Shown here one piece after another: positions 1 through 6,085 of a stretch of 10,792 bases of DNA. A program made the translations under genes and the position numbers. Origin of the DNA: Desulfobacterales bacterium. GTDB lineage: Bacteria; Desulfobacterota; Desulfobacteria; Desulfobacterales; UBA11574. Position 1 is the first letter of the stretch; every line of letters starts with the position of its first letter. Below the pieces are notes generated by a model. It made no database searches and was not told the origin of the DNA. It saw only the letters and a program-made list of their open reading frames with translations. The stretch covers positions 1-10,792 of the forward strand of contig JAAXQD010000236.1 in assembly GCA_012974475.1 (NCBI GenBank), given 5' to 3'.

Positions 1-172
1 CAACAGGACTTGCGCCGCGCCAGGTGGTGGTGATGGAAATCTCCGGAAGATCGACATTGGGCGTCAGCTGAATGGGAATCCTGAAAAGTGATATGGAGCC
101 GAACAGAACCAGCAGGAGGACTCCCACCGTAACGGTCACCGGTTTTTTTATGGCGGTATCGACAAGTTTCAT
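1..172 (-). CDS. RND efflux pump inner-membrane subunit, N-terminal part (cut by window edge)
   Basis: Only the first 57 codons lie in the window, read on the minus strand from ATG at 172. The peptide begins MKLVDTAIKKPVTVTV, continues as one hydrophobic segment (about residues 11-30) and then reads FRIPIQLTPNVDLPEISI and TTTWRGASP. This is the classic start of AcrB/MexF-type RND permeases: first transmembrane helix, then the start of the periplasmic pore domain with the conserved P-x-[IV]-x-x-P and 'TTW-GASP' stretches. Such pumps use proton influx to drive export of drugs, solvents or metals. The adaptor gene lies directly upstream on the same strand, so the two form an operon. The start fits the family, but no Shine-Dalgarno sequence precedes it; a tandem heptamer array ends 4 bp upstream. 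Substrate cannot be told from this fragment. Confidence 0.9.
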   Translation of the reverse strand, partial: MKLVDTAIKKPVTVTVGVLLLVLFGSISLFRIPIQLTPNVDLPEISITTTWRGASPV

Positions 173-176
173 AGAA

Positions 177-260
177 GGTTCAGGGTTCAGCGTTCAGGGT
201 TCGAGGTTACGGGTTACGGGTTACGAGTTACGGGTTGCGAGTTACGGGTTCAAGGTATAA
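177..260. repeat. Twelve tandem 7-bp units (GGTTACG / GGTTCAG)
   Basis: Read on the plus strand the array is twelve consecutive 7-mers: GGTTCAG twice, CGTTCAG, GGTTCGA, GGTTACG three times, AGTTACG, GGTTGCG, AGTTACG, GGTTCAA, and a degenerate GGTATAA. The units keep exact 7-bp spacing. The array sits between the efflux adaptor and pump genes and begins 4 bp from the pump start codon, where a ribosome-binding site would be expected. No protein-coding role is likely. Confidence 0.9.
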
Positions 261-301
261 AACGAAACAGGTTTGCAACGGCCTGGCCCTTGTATTTTTA
301 A

Positions 302-1399
302 TCATTTTTGAACGGTCACCGGTTGTCCGGGCCTGAGGCGCTCGTTTCCACGGATGACCACTTGGTCGCCGGGTTTCAGACTTCCTTCAACAGCGACATT
401 GCCGTCATAATAACCGAGTATCTTTACGTTCAGCGGCATTGCTTTACCGTCGGCCACCCGGAAAACCATCCGGGTGTCTCCCGCGGTTACGATGGCGTCC
501 TTTGGTACCAGAAGGGCGTTTTTTTTGTCTGTCAGATTGAATGTAACGATGGCCTCCATGCCGCTTTTAATCATGTGATCCGGATTTGCAAGGTGGATTC
601 TTACCGGGAAGGTCCTGGAATCGGGGTCTCCCTGTGAAAGCACGGAATATATCTTACCTTCAAACAGATCTTTGGATACACTTTGTATGGATACTTTTAC
701 ATCACTTTGGGGTAAAAGCAACACCGAATAGCGTTCCGGAACGTCAACGGTTATTCGAATTTTATCGAGATTCAGAAGGGTTACAACCGGCCCCCCTTTA
801 TTTATCCATTCCCCCACCTGGGTGTGTTCTTTTGCGACAAAACCCGAAAAAGGTGCTAAAACCTTTTTTTGTTTGATCTCGTATTCGAGGAGTTCTATTT
901 CGGTCTTTCGCTGCATTAAATCCTGGGAAAGGGCACTATGGGTATAAAATGCTGCATCAAGTTGCTTTTCGGCAATACTGTTTGTCTCTTTCAGCCGGCT
1001 GACCCTTTTAAGCTCTTTTTCAGCATTTTGAAGGTTCGCCAGAATTTTTTCCCTGGCAGCAACGGCGCTTTTCAGGCGAAGCTTCACTTCGGTCTCTTTT
1101 AAATTAACAAGGAGGGCTCCTTTTTCGACAAAAGCTCCCTCTTTTACCGGGAAATATTTAACCACTCCGGACACTTCAGACGCAACGGTGCTCTCTTCAA
1201 AGGCCTCGGTTGTTCCAACCAGAGATATCTGATTGGAAACCGTCTTTTTTTCTACGACGGCGACCTGGACCGGTGTCGGCGGCGGTCCATTTCCCTTGTC
1301 CGGGTCTTTGGCCAACGAGACTGAACCTGTCAGCAAAAAGACCGCTGCGGCCATAAAAATATATCGGTGAAAAGACGCTTTGAAATTAAATTTAAACAT
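302..1399 (-). CDS. RND efflux periplasmic adaptor (membrane fusion protein, HlyD/AcrA family)
   Basis: 365 aa, the usual size for RND adaptors. It links the inner-membrane pump to an outer-membrane channel in the periplasm. Residues 1-30 form an export signal (basic start, hydrophobic core MAAAVFLLTG, likely cleavage after SLA-30). A split lipoyl/biotinyl-like domain follows: the first half around 72-102 (SEVSGVVKYFPVKEG, then GALLVNL) and the second around 178-212 (VLAPFSGFVAKEHTQVGEW). Between them, residues about 103-175 are Lys/Glu/Leu-rich and form the alpha-helical coiled-coil hairpin. A beta-barrel (about 213-285) and a membrane-proximal domain ending VIRGNERLRPGQPVTV complete it. The start is well supported: GAGGTGATAA immediately precedes the ATG. 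The gene is first in the operon with the pump at 1-172. No separate outer-membrane factor is visible in the window. Confidence 0.93.
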   Translation of the reverse strand: MFKFNFKASFHRYIFMAAAVFLLTGSVSLAKDPDKGNGPPPTPVQVAVVEKKTVSNQISLVGTTEAFEESTVASEVSGVVKYFPVKEGAFVEKGALLVNLKETEVKLRLKSAVAAREKILANLQNAEKELKRVSRLKETNSIAEKQLDAAFYTHSALSQDLMQRKTEIELLEYEIKQKKVLAPFSGFVAKEHTQVGEWINKGGPVVTLLNLDKIRITVDVPERYSVLLLPQSDVKVSIQSVSKDLFEGKIYSVLSQGDPDSRTFPVRIHLANPDHMIKSGMEAIVTFNLTDKKNALLVPKDAIVTAGDTRMVFRVADGKAMPLNVKILGYYDGNVAVEGSLKPGDQVVIRGNERLRPGQPVTVQK

Positions 1400-1429
1400 T
1401 TATCACCTCAGAAAAGATGAAAATAACGT

Positions 1430-1472
1430 ATTATTAAAACAAAAGGTTCTTCTCCAATTTAGTTGGAGAAGA
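1430..1472 (-). terminator. Candidate rho-independent terminator downstream of the four-helix-bundle gene
   Basis: Positions 1448-1457 and 1463-1472 form a perfect 10-bp stem with loop 1458-1462. Read on the minus strand the stem is followed by ACCTTTTGTTTTAATAA, a broken T-tract suited to intrinsic termination. It lies just beyond the stop codon of the minus-strand gene ending at 1493 and before the efflux adaptor start at 1399. The stem also overlaps the left inverted end of the 1453-1927 unit, so it may serve two roles. A weak minus-strand promoter can be drawn over the same bases (TTGGAG, 16 bp, AATAAT) for the efflux operon. Confidence 0.45.
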
Positions 1473-1504
1473 GGGTCCAAGGATTCAAGGGGTCAAGGAT
1501 TCAA
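1473..1504. repeat. Left 8-bp tandem repeat (GGATTCAA), four units
   Basis: Four consecutive 8-mers: GGGTCCAA, GGATTCAA, GGGGTCAA, GGATTCAA. The block overlaps the last codons and stop of the four-helix-bundle gene and is the inverted counterpart of the block at 1870-1901. Its core TCAAGG is shared with the heptamer arrays elsewhere in the window. Confidence 0.85.
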
Positions 1505-1864
1505 GGGTTTGTTTTCTAAAGACTTTATCAGCGCCTTTAACATTCTTTCGATTTCTGCGATGTCTTTATTTAGTGGTCCCAATTCACCTTTTTCAATTAA
1601 ATCTAAATCTCCTGCTAATAATATCTGCGTTTCCAATTCGCAAACAGAACCATAAGATATGTAAAGCATCCTAACGTAATCCAAGGTTGTCTTTCTTCCA
1701 TATCCTTCTGCTATATTAGAAGGAATAGACACAACAGATCTTCTTATCTGTGAAGTTAGACCGTATCTTTCTTCCTTCGGGAATTTTGCTGTTATTCTAT
1801 ATATCTCTAAACAGAGTTCGTATGACTTTTGCCAGACTTTCAAATCTTTGTAATTCTTTAGCAT
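1493..1864 (-). CDS. Four-helix-bundle protein, 23S rRNA intervening-sequence protein (IVP) family
   Basis: 123 aa from the ATG at 1864. The sequence opens MLKNYKDLKVWQKSYELCL and contains PKEERYGLTSQIRRSVVSIP, then SNIAEGYGR and a Leu/Glu-rich C-terminal helix (SVCELETQILLAG). These are the hallmarks of the small four-helix-bundle family named for ORFs in 23S rRNA intervening sequences; Avd proteins of diversity-generating retroelements share the fold. Its biochemical role is not established. An upstream ATG at 1912 would add 16 residues encoded by the flanking 8-bp repeat, so I chose the internal start, which matches the family's usual beginning; no strong ribosome-binding site precedes it. 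The last codons (KPLNP) are supplied by the left repeat. The gene is visibly more AT-rich than its neighbours and sits inside inverted repeats, suggesting separate acquisition. Confidence 0.85.
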   Translation of the reverse strand: MLKNYKDLKVWQKSYELCLEIYRITAKFPKEERYGLTSQIRRSVVSIPSNIAEGYGRKTTLDYVRMLYISYGSVCELETQILLAGDLDLIEKGELGPLNKDIAEIERMLKALIKSLENKPLNP

Positions 1865-1869
1865 TTCAC

Positions 1870-1901
1870 TCGAACCCTTGAATCCTTGAATCCTTGACCC
1901 C
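1870..1901. repeat. Right 8-bp tandem repeat, inverted copy of the left block
   Basis: Units TCGAACCC, TTGAATCC, TTGAATCC, TTGACCCC. The reverse complement gives GGGGTCAA, GGATTCAA, GGATTCAA, GGGTTCGA, matching 1473-1504 in opposite orientation. The block lies immediately upstream of the four-helix-bundle start codon. Confidence 0.85.
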
Positions 1902-2097
1902 TCTGGGATCACACCGACTCAATTGGAAATGATTCACTTATTTTACACCAATTAACTACAACTAATCGGGAGATGATTCAAACAAAATAAATACCAAAAC
2001 AACATCGCCAAGGTCGTTGGGTATGAAATTTGGATTTATTTATATTTAAAATCCTTGGACGTCAAGGGTTTAAGTGGTTGCTAAAAAATATATCCAC

Positions 2098-2125
2098 TTG
2101 CTTGAACAGTATCGTGTGTTATATT
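2098..2125 (+). promoter_or_regulatory. Possible sigma70-type promoter for cooC
   Basis: TTGCTT at 2098-2103 and TATATT at 2120-2125 are separated by 16 bp, within an AT-rich stretch 66 bp before the cooC start. The -10 matches five of six consensus positions, the -35 only three. The ribosome-binding site AAAGGA (2178-2183), 7 bp before the ATG, is more secure. The rest of 1928-2190 shows no gene, only a degenerate CCTTG/CAAGG inverted motif near 2053-2067 related to the local repeats. Confidence 0.3.
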
Positions 2126-2190
2126 GTGATTAAATTTAATTGATTATATGTCACGCGTTTTGATCGCCTTCAAAGAGAAAGGATATAGAT

Positions 2191-2961
2191 ATGAAACTGG
2201 CAGTCAGCGGCAAAGGCGGGGTCGGTAAAACAACATTTTCCGCCCTTCTGATACGGACATTGAATGCACAGGGGAAACATGTGCTGGCCATCGATGCGGA
2301 TCCGGATGCAAATCTTGCGGCGGCACTCGGCATCCCCGATGCCCAAAGCATCACCCCCATTGCCGAGATGAAAGAGCTTATTTTTGAAAGAACCGAAGCA
2401 CAATCCGGCAGCATCGGCGGTTTTTTCAAACTCAACCCCAAGGTGGACGATCTTCCAGACGCGCTTTCGGCGAAAATCGATAACATCAAGCTCATGCGAC
2501 TGGGCGGTGTCAAAAAGGGTGGGTCCGGATGCATATGCCCGGAAAGCACCCTTTTAAGGGCACTGATGACCCATATCGTTCTGGCAAGGGACGAAGTGGT
2601 GGTCATGGATATGGAAGCCGGCATCGAACATCTGGGAAGATCGACAGCCTCTGCGGTGGACAGACTTATCGTGGTGGTGGAGCCCGGCCGTCGAAGTATC
2701 GATACCGCCGCCCACATTCGAAAGCTTGCATCTGAGATCGGGTTGAAAAATATTGTGGTGGTCGGCAACAAGATCCGGAGTGCAAAAGATGAAGAATATT
2801 TAAAAAAGCATCTGCATGGTTTTGAACTTCTGGGCTTTATACCGTATGATGATGCGTTGATAGAGGCGGATTTGGACGGCGTTTCCCCTTTTGATGTGAA
2901 TTCAACGGCCAAAGCAAATGTGGATAGCATGATACCCAAGCTTTGCCCTACCGTAGCATAA
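2191..2961 (+). CDS. cooC: CooC-type ATPase for nickel insertion into CO dehydrogenase
   Basis: 256 aa, MinD/ParA-type P-loop ATPase. The deviant Walker A KGGVGKTT (residues 8-15) with its signature Lys8 is followed by the switch I region DADPDANL (35-42) and Walker B VVVMDMEAG (136-144). The segment GSGCICPE places two cysteines at 114 and 116; this CxC motif is typical of CooC and binds metal at the dimer interface. MEAGIEHLGR (141-150) is also characteristic. Known family members use ATP-driven dimer changes to help load nickel into the C-cluster of Ni-Fe CO dehydrogenase in the cytoplasm. No CO dehydrogenase or acetyl-CoA synthase gene is in the window, so the partner must be elsewhere. 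The start has a good ribosome-binding site (AAAGGA, 7-bp spacing). The helicase follows after 52 bp, possibly co-transcribed. Confidence 0.88.
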   Translation: MKLAVSGKGGVGKTTFSALLIRTLNAQGKHVLAIDADPDANLAAALGIPDAQSITPIAEMKELIFERTEAQSGSIGGFFKLNPKVDDLPDALSAKIDNIKLMRLGGVKKGGSGCICPESTLLRALMTHIVLARDEVVVMDMEAGIEHLGRSTASAVDRLIVVVEPGRRSIDTAAHIRKLASEIGLKNIVVVGNKIRSAKDEEYLKKHLHGFELLGFIPYDDALIEADLDGVSPFDVNSTAKANVDSMIPKLCPTVA

Positions 2962-3013
2962 ACAACACGGCAGAATTTGTGTAAAACAGCGGCTTTTGCA
3001 ACCATAGGGGTTA

Positions 3014-5134
3014 ATGATTCGAAAAAGACGTTACGTCCATAAACCAAAAGGAAAAAAAGGCGGGTTCAGGCCGGGTCGCCGGATTCTCAAAATCAGGCCC
3101 GGCGCCGATGCCGGGTTAAAAAGAGTTTTCGCCGACATCGGCGTGCCGGCTAAAACGCCCTTTAAACCTGACCCGTTCCAGCTTGAAGCCGTATCGGCCA
3201 TCCAACGATCCGACTGCCTGGTGACCGCCCCGACCGGTGCCGGGAAGACCTGGATTGCCCAGCAGGCCATCGCCCGAATTCACAAAAAAGGCGGAAGATC
3301 ATGGTATGCTTCCCCCTTAAAAGCCTTGAGCAACGCCAAGTACGTTGAATTTTCGGAAATCTTCGGGCCGGAAAACGTCGGTATTTTAACTGGTGACCGA
3401 AAAGAAAACCCTGATGCACCCATCGTCGTGGGAACCACCGAAATCCTCCGGAATCAGCTTTACGATGCCATGCATCAGGGGATAACGTTTTTCACCGATT
3501 TTGTTGTTCTTGACGAAGCGCATTTTCTGGGTGATGAAGACAGAGGTGTGGTCTGGGAAGAGATCATGATCTATCTTCCGTCCAGAATACCGCTGCTTTT
3601 GCTGTCGGCCACCATCGGGAATGCGGGCATTATCGCCGAGTGGCTTTCGTCTATCCGCTCGAAAAAATGTCGGGTTGTTGAAGAAACCCATCGTCCGGTA
3701 CCCCTTTATCCGTTATTCTTCCATCCATCAGGAACCCTTCTCCCCCTGTTAACGGGGGGCCGTCGAGGAAAGGGCGGACTTCACAAAAAGGTGGCGGCTT
3801 ACGCGAGCAGCAGTCGCCCGGTTCTCCTGGCACCGCCCCATAAACTTCCGCCTTTTGGGGATATTCTGCGCGTATTGAACAAATATCGTCTTCTCCCGGC
3901 AATATTTTTCCTCAAATCCCGAGCCGATTGTGACAATGCCCTGGATCTGTGTGCCGACGACCTGACATTCGATCCGGACCGAACGGCCGTCCGCAGTCAG
4001 AGAATCGAAGAGCTTGTGGCCAAAAGTCCTCACATTGCCGGGCACCGGCAGCTGTGGCAACTTGAACACCTGGGTGTGGGCGCCCATCACAGCGGCCAGC
4101 TCCCGGCATGGAAACTGATACTGGAAACGCTCATGACCGAGGGGCTTCTCGATGCCGTCTTCGCCACATCTACGGTTGCAGCCGGTGTCAACTTTCCTGC
4201 CAGGACCATTGTTTTTTTTAATTCAGACCGGTTCAACGGGCGGGAATTCCTGCCGCTGGACCCCACTGAATTTCATCAGATGACCGGTCGGGCCGGACGG
4301 CGGGGAATGGACCATATCGGATTTGCAATGGCAGTTCCGGGAAAATTCATGGACATCCGACGCATTGCAAAGCTTTCGACATCGCGCTCCGCGGATGTGT
4401 CCAGCCAGATAAAAATGAACTTTTCCATGGTTCTTAACCTGCTTTTATCCCACACGCCGGACCAGATCGAAGATCTTTTAAGTGAATCCTTTGCAACCTT
4501 TATGATGGTTAAAAAGAAAAGAAAAAAAGGCGATCGTAAACCGCTCCAGGACGAACACAAGAAACTCTGGCGGGATTTTCTGCACCATCTCGATTTTCTG
4601 AAAGAAACCGGTTATGTCGCCCAAGACGGTGTGTTGACAGCCGACGGCCTCTGGGCGTCCCAGCTGAGGGTCGATCAGCCGCTGATGATCGCTGAAGGTT
4701 TTCGACGGGGGATCTTTCCGGAATCCGACCCTGCGCTGCTTGCGGCCGTGACCACACTGTTCGTCAATGAGCGGGAATCGGACGATCGTATTGAGAAGGC
4801 GTTCAAACCAAAAACTCTGCTGGCAGCCTTTCACCGTGTCCAAAAAGACCTTCGACCGTTCGCAGCGCTCATGGCCGACCGGGAATTTGAGGTCCGGCCG
4901 TTGTTCTTGCGGCCGGCAGCCGCGATTTACGCCTGGGCCGCGGGTCAGCCCTGGGAAAAAGTGCTCGGCATCGCCGAGATGGAGGAGGGAGACCTTGCCA
5001 TGCTGATTCTGCGAACCGCGGACAACCTGAGACACATCCGGTCCCTAAAGCGGGTTTTTCCTGAAGCTGCCCTCACATCGGGAACGTCCATCGATCTTAT
5101 CATGAGAAGTCCTGTGGCGATGGAATATGAGTAA
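3014..5134 (+). CDS. Ski2-like superfamily 2 DExH-box helicase
   Basis: 706 aa. The SF2 motifs appear in order: F-x-x-D-P-F-Q-L-E-A upstream motif (50-59), Walker A APTGAGKTW (72-80), Ia SPLKAL (100-105), Ib GTTEILRN (140-147), DEAH (167-170), III SAT (198-200), IV-region FFLKSRADCD (298-307), GVGAHHSGQLP (355-364), V ATSTVAAGVNFPA (384-396) and VI QMTGRAGRRG (422-431). 'HHSG-LP' and 'GVNFPA' are signatures of the Ski2/Mtr4/Hel308 group. The C-terminal 250 residues contain LLAAVTTLFVNERES, recalling the helical DSHCT domain of Ski2-like enzymes. The first 30 residues are very basic (RKRRYVHKPKGKKGG), suggesting nucleic-acid contact. An RNA-remodelling role is likely by family but the substrate is unknown. 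An AGGGG precedes the chosen ATG with a short 3-bp gap. A Lys/Arg-rich loop (VKKKRKKGDRK, about 499-509) interrupts the C-terminal region. Confidence 0.85.
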   Translation: MIRKRRYVHKPKGKKGGFRPGRRILKIRPGADAGLKRVFADIGVPAKTPFKPDPFQLEAVSAIQRSDCLVTAPTGAGKTWIAQQAIARIHKKGGRSWYASPLKALSNAKYVEFSEIFGPENVGILTGDRKENPDAPIVVGTTEILRNQLYDAMHQGITFFTDFVVLDEAHFLGDEDRGVVWEEIMIYLPSRIPLLLLSATIGNAGIIAEWLSSIRSKKCRVVEETHRPVPLYPLFFHPSGTLLPLLTGGRRGKGGLHKKVAAYASSSRPVLLAPPHKLPPFGDILRVLNKYRLLPAIFFLKSRADCDNALDLCADDLTFDPDRTAVRSQRIEELVAKSPHIAGHRQLWQLEHLGVGAHHSGQLPAWKLILETLMTEGLLDAVFATSTVAAGVNFPARTIVFFNSDRFNGREFLPLDPTEFHQMTGRAGRRGMDHIGFAMAVPGKFMDIRRIAKLSTSRSADVSSQIKMNFSMVLNLLLSHTPDQIEDLLSESFATFMMVKKKRKKGDRKPLQDEHKKLWRDFLHHLDFLKETGYVAQDGVLTADGLWASQLRVDQPLMIAEGFRRGIFPESDPALLAAVTTLFVNERESDDRIEKAFKPKTLLAAFHRVQKDLRPFAALMADREFEVRPLFLRPAAAIYAWAAGQPWEKVLGIAEMEEGDLAMLILRTADNLRHIRSLKRVFPEAALTSGTSIDLIMRSPVAMEYE

Positions 5135-5138
5135 AGAA

Positions 5139-5180
5139 GGTTTAACGACTCAGGTTCAAGGTTCAAAGTTCAAGGTTGAA
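5139..5180. repeat. Second heptamer array (GGTTCAA), six units
   Basis: Phased 7-mers just after the helicase stop codon: GGTTTAA, a diverged CGACTCA, GGTTCAA, GGTTCAA, AGTTCAA, GGTTGAA. Same period and near-identical unit to the array at 177-260, some 5 kb away. Looser copies (TGTTGAA, GTTTGAA) follow around 5223-5236. No coding or RNA gene role is visible. Confidence 0.8.
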
Positions 5181-5257
5181 GAGAGATGAAGCGCGTAAAG
5201 GGACCTACAGGAAACTCTGAAATGTTGAAGTTTGAACGCGAGTAAATTCAAAACGAC

Positions 5258-5458
5258 ATGATTACGAAAAACGTGAATCTTACAGACCATCGCGTGATCC
5301 ATCAATTCAGGGGAACGGCCAGCAATATTTACATTATTGAAGATCGTCGGAAAGGGGCCACATGCCTTGTGGATAGCGGGATGCAGTCGGACGCAGAGAA
5401 TCTGATTGTGACATTGGCTGAATTCGCAAAAATCGAGTTCGTCACGTTTTCAACCTGA
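5258..5458 (+). pseudogene. 5' remnant of a metallo-beta-lactamase-fold hydrolase gene
   Basis: A 66-codon reading frame whose first 50 residues look like the start of MBL-fold hydrolases: HRVIHQFRGTASNIYIIED, then CLVDSGM (the beta-strand pair ending in the conserved D-x-G) and a helix SDAENLIVTLAEF. In intact relatives the HxHxDH metal site follows some 15-20 residues later. Here the frame drifts into EFVTFST and stops, so the metal site and all catalytic residues are missing. I could not find the continuation in the other two frames downstream. There is no convincing ribosome-binding site. A decayed or deleted gene is the best reading; a functional short peptide is unlikely. Confidence 0.6.
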
Positions 5459-5594
5459 CCGCTGCCTTTTTGATTTTTTGTAAAATTTACGATATATGTA
5501 ATCAGCATGAACTGACTTCGGGTTTTATTCTGGCAGAGATTGCCGAAAAATCCAAAAAAGGCAATTTCCAGATTACATGGTCAACAGAACTGTG
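5412..5594 (+). other. Start-less open frame between the MBL remnant and dgkA, possible gene debris
   Basis: A frame open from the stop at 5412 to TGA at 5592 reads through residues such as NLTAAFLIFCKIYD and GFILAEIAEKSKKGNFQITW. It has no in-frame ATG and no ribosome-binding site, and I do not recognise the peptide. It may be the tail of a lost gene joined to the MBL remnant by deletion, or simply a chance open frame. Within it, TTGCC (5540-5544) and GGCAA (5560-5564) can pair around a 15-nt loop. Confidence 0.2.
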
Positions 5595-5621
5595 AAATCA
5601 CTGATTATGCATCATTAAAAC

Positions 5622-6011
5622 ATGAATCGCAAACTAACGACAAAAACCGGCATTGCTAGAATTTGGGCCGCCTTCTTCTATTCCCTGAATGGTCTACGTT
5701 TCGCAATTTCTAATGAAGCAGCATTTCGTCAAGAGATGTGCATAGTCGTCGTTCTTTTGGTGGTTCTCCTGTTTTTGCCACTATCTCTTTTGTGGAAAGG
5801 GCTACTCTTTTTTGCAACGACATCTGTACTTGTCGTAGAGCTGTTGAATTCGGCAATTGAGACGGTTGTGGATATAGCGTCTCCAGAATATCATGAACTT
5901 GCTAAGCGGGCGAAAGATCTCGGCAGTGCCGCAGTATTGGTCAGCATTGTTTTTACCATAGTATTGTGGGGTTGTGCCATTTTCATAATTCTTCAGGGTG
6001 AGCCGAGATAA
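5622..6011 (+). CDS. dgkA: Diacylglycerol kinase (prokaryotic DgkA type)
   Basis: 129 aa integral membrane kinase that phosphorylates diacylglycerol (or undecaprenol in some relatives) at the inner membrane, returning lipid head-group by-products to phospholipid synthesis. NEAAFRQE (31-38) is the conserved amphipathic surface helix end, and three hydrophobic segments follow at about 40-57, 58-80 and 104-124. VELLNSAIETVVD (72-84) carries the two key glutamates, Glu73 and Glu80, equivalent to E. coli Glu69 and Glu76. EYHELAKRAKDLGSAAVL (89-106) contains the ATP-site Lys98 and Asp99. Length and motifs are complete, so it should be active. No good ribosome-binding site precedes the ATG, but the start matches the family length. 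The gene converges on the decarboxylase gene, with 74 bp between the stops; a stem AGGGAA/TTCCCT there is too loosely spaced to call a terminator. Confidence 0.93.
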   Translation: MNRKLTTKTGIARIWAAFFYSLNGLRFAISNEAAFRQEMCIVVVLLVVLLFLPLSLLWKGLLFFATTSVLVVELLNSAIETVVDIASPEYHELAKRAKDLGSAAVLVSIVFTIVLWGCAIFIILQGEPR

Positions 6012-6085
6012 CAAAAGGGAATAGTTGTTGAAAACCGTTTTAAAGTGGGTTTCCCTGTTTCGTGATTGAATGGTTTTATTTCCAA

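Larger units (their letters stand above)
1453..1927. mobile_element. 475-bp unit with imperfect inverted ends carrying a four-helix-bundle gene
   Basis: The two ends are inverted copies: 1453-1468 (TCCAATTTAGTTGGAG) against the reverse complement of 1912-1927 (TCCAATTGAGTCGGTG), 13 of 16 identical. Inside them, both sides carry AGAGGG followed by 8-bp repeats (1473-1504 and, inverted, 1870-1901), so paired strands could form a long stem around the gene. I see no target-site duplication and no transposase. The layout resembles the intervening sequences of bacterial 23S rRNA genes, which are stem-forming insertions that can encode this same protein family. Calling it mobile is inference. Confidence 0.45.

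Noticed and set aside
72..260. 62-aa plus-strand frame crossing the heptamer array
   Set aside because: It is antisense to the pump N-terminus and its tail (GSRLRVTGYELRVASYG) is just translated tandem repeat.
177..260. CRISPR array
   Set aside because: Units are only 7 bp with no spacers and no cas genes nearby.
1865..1912. Upstream start extending the four-helix-bundle protein by 16 residues
   Set aside because: The added residues are encoded by the 8-bp repeat, and family members begin close to the internal MLKNYKDLKVW start.
2151..3047. 298-aa minus-strand reading frame opposite cooC
   Set aside because: Complete antisense overlap with a well-supported cooC; the peptide is Ser/Pro-rich with no recognisable domain, typical of a shadow frame.
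4478..5035. 185-aa minus-strand frame opposite the helicase
   Set aside because: Shadow of the conserved helicase C-terminal region; no ribosome-binding site or known motif.
6012..6085. Bidirectional terminator between dgkA and panP
   Set aside because: AGGGAA/TTCCCT and AAACC/GGTTT pairings compete with each other and have long loops; no convincing T-tract.
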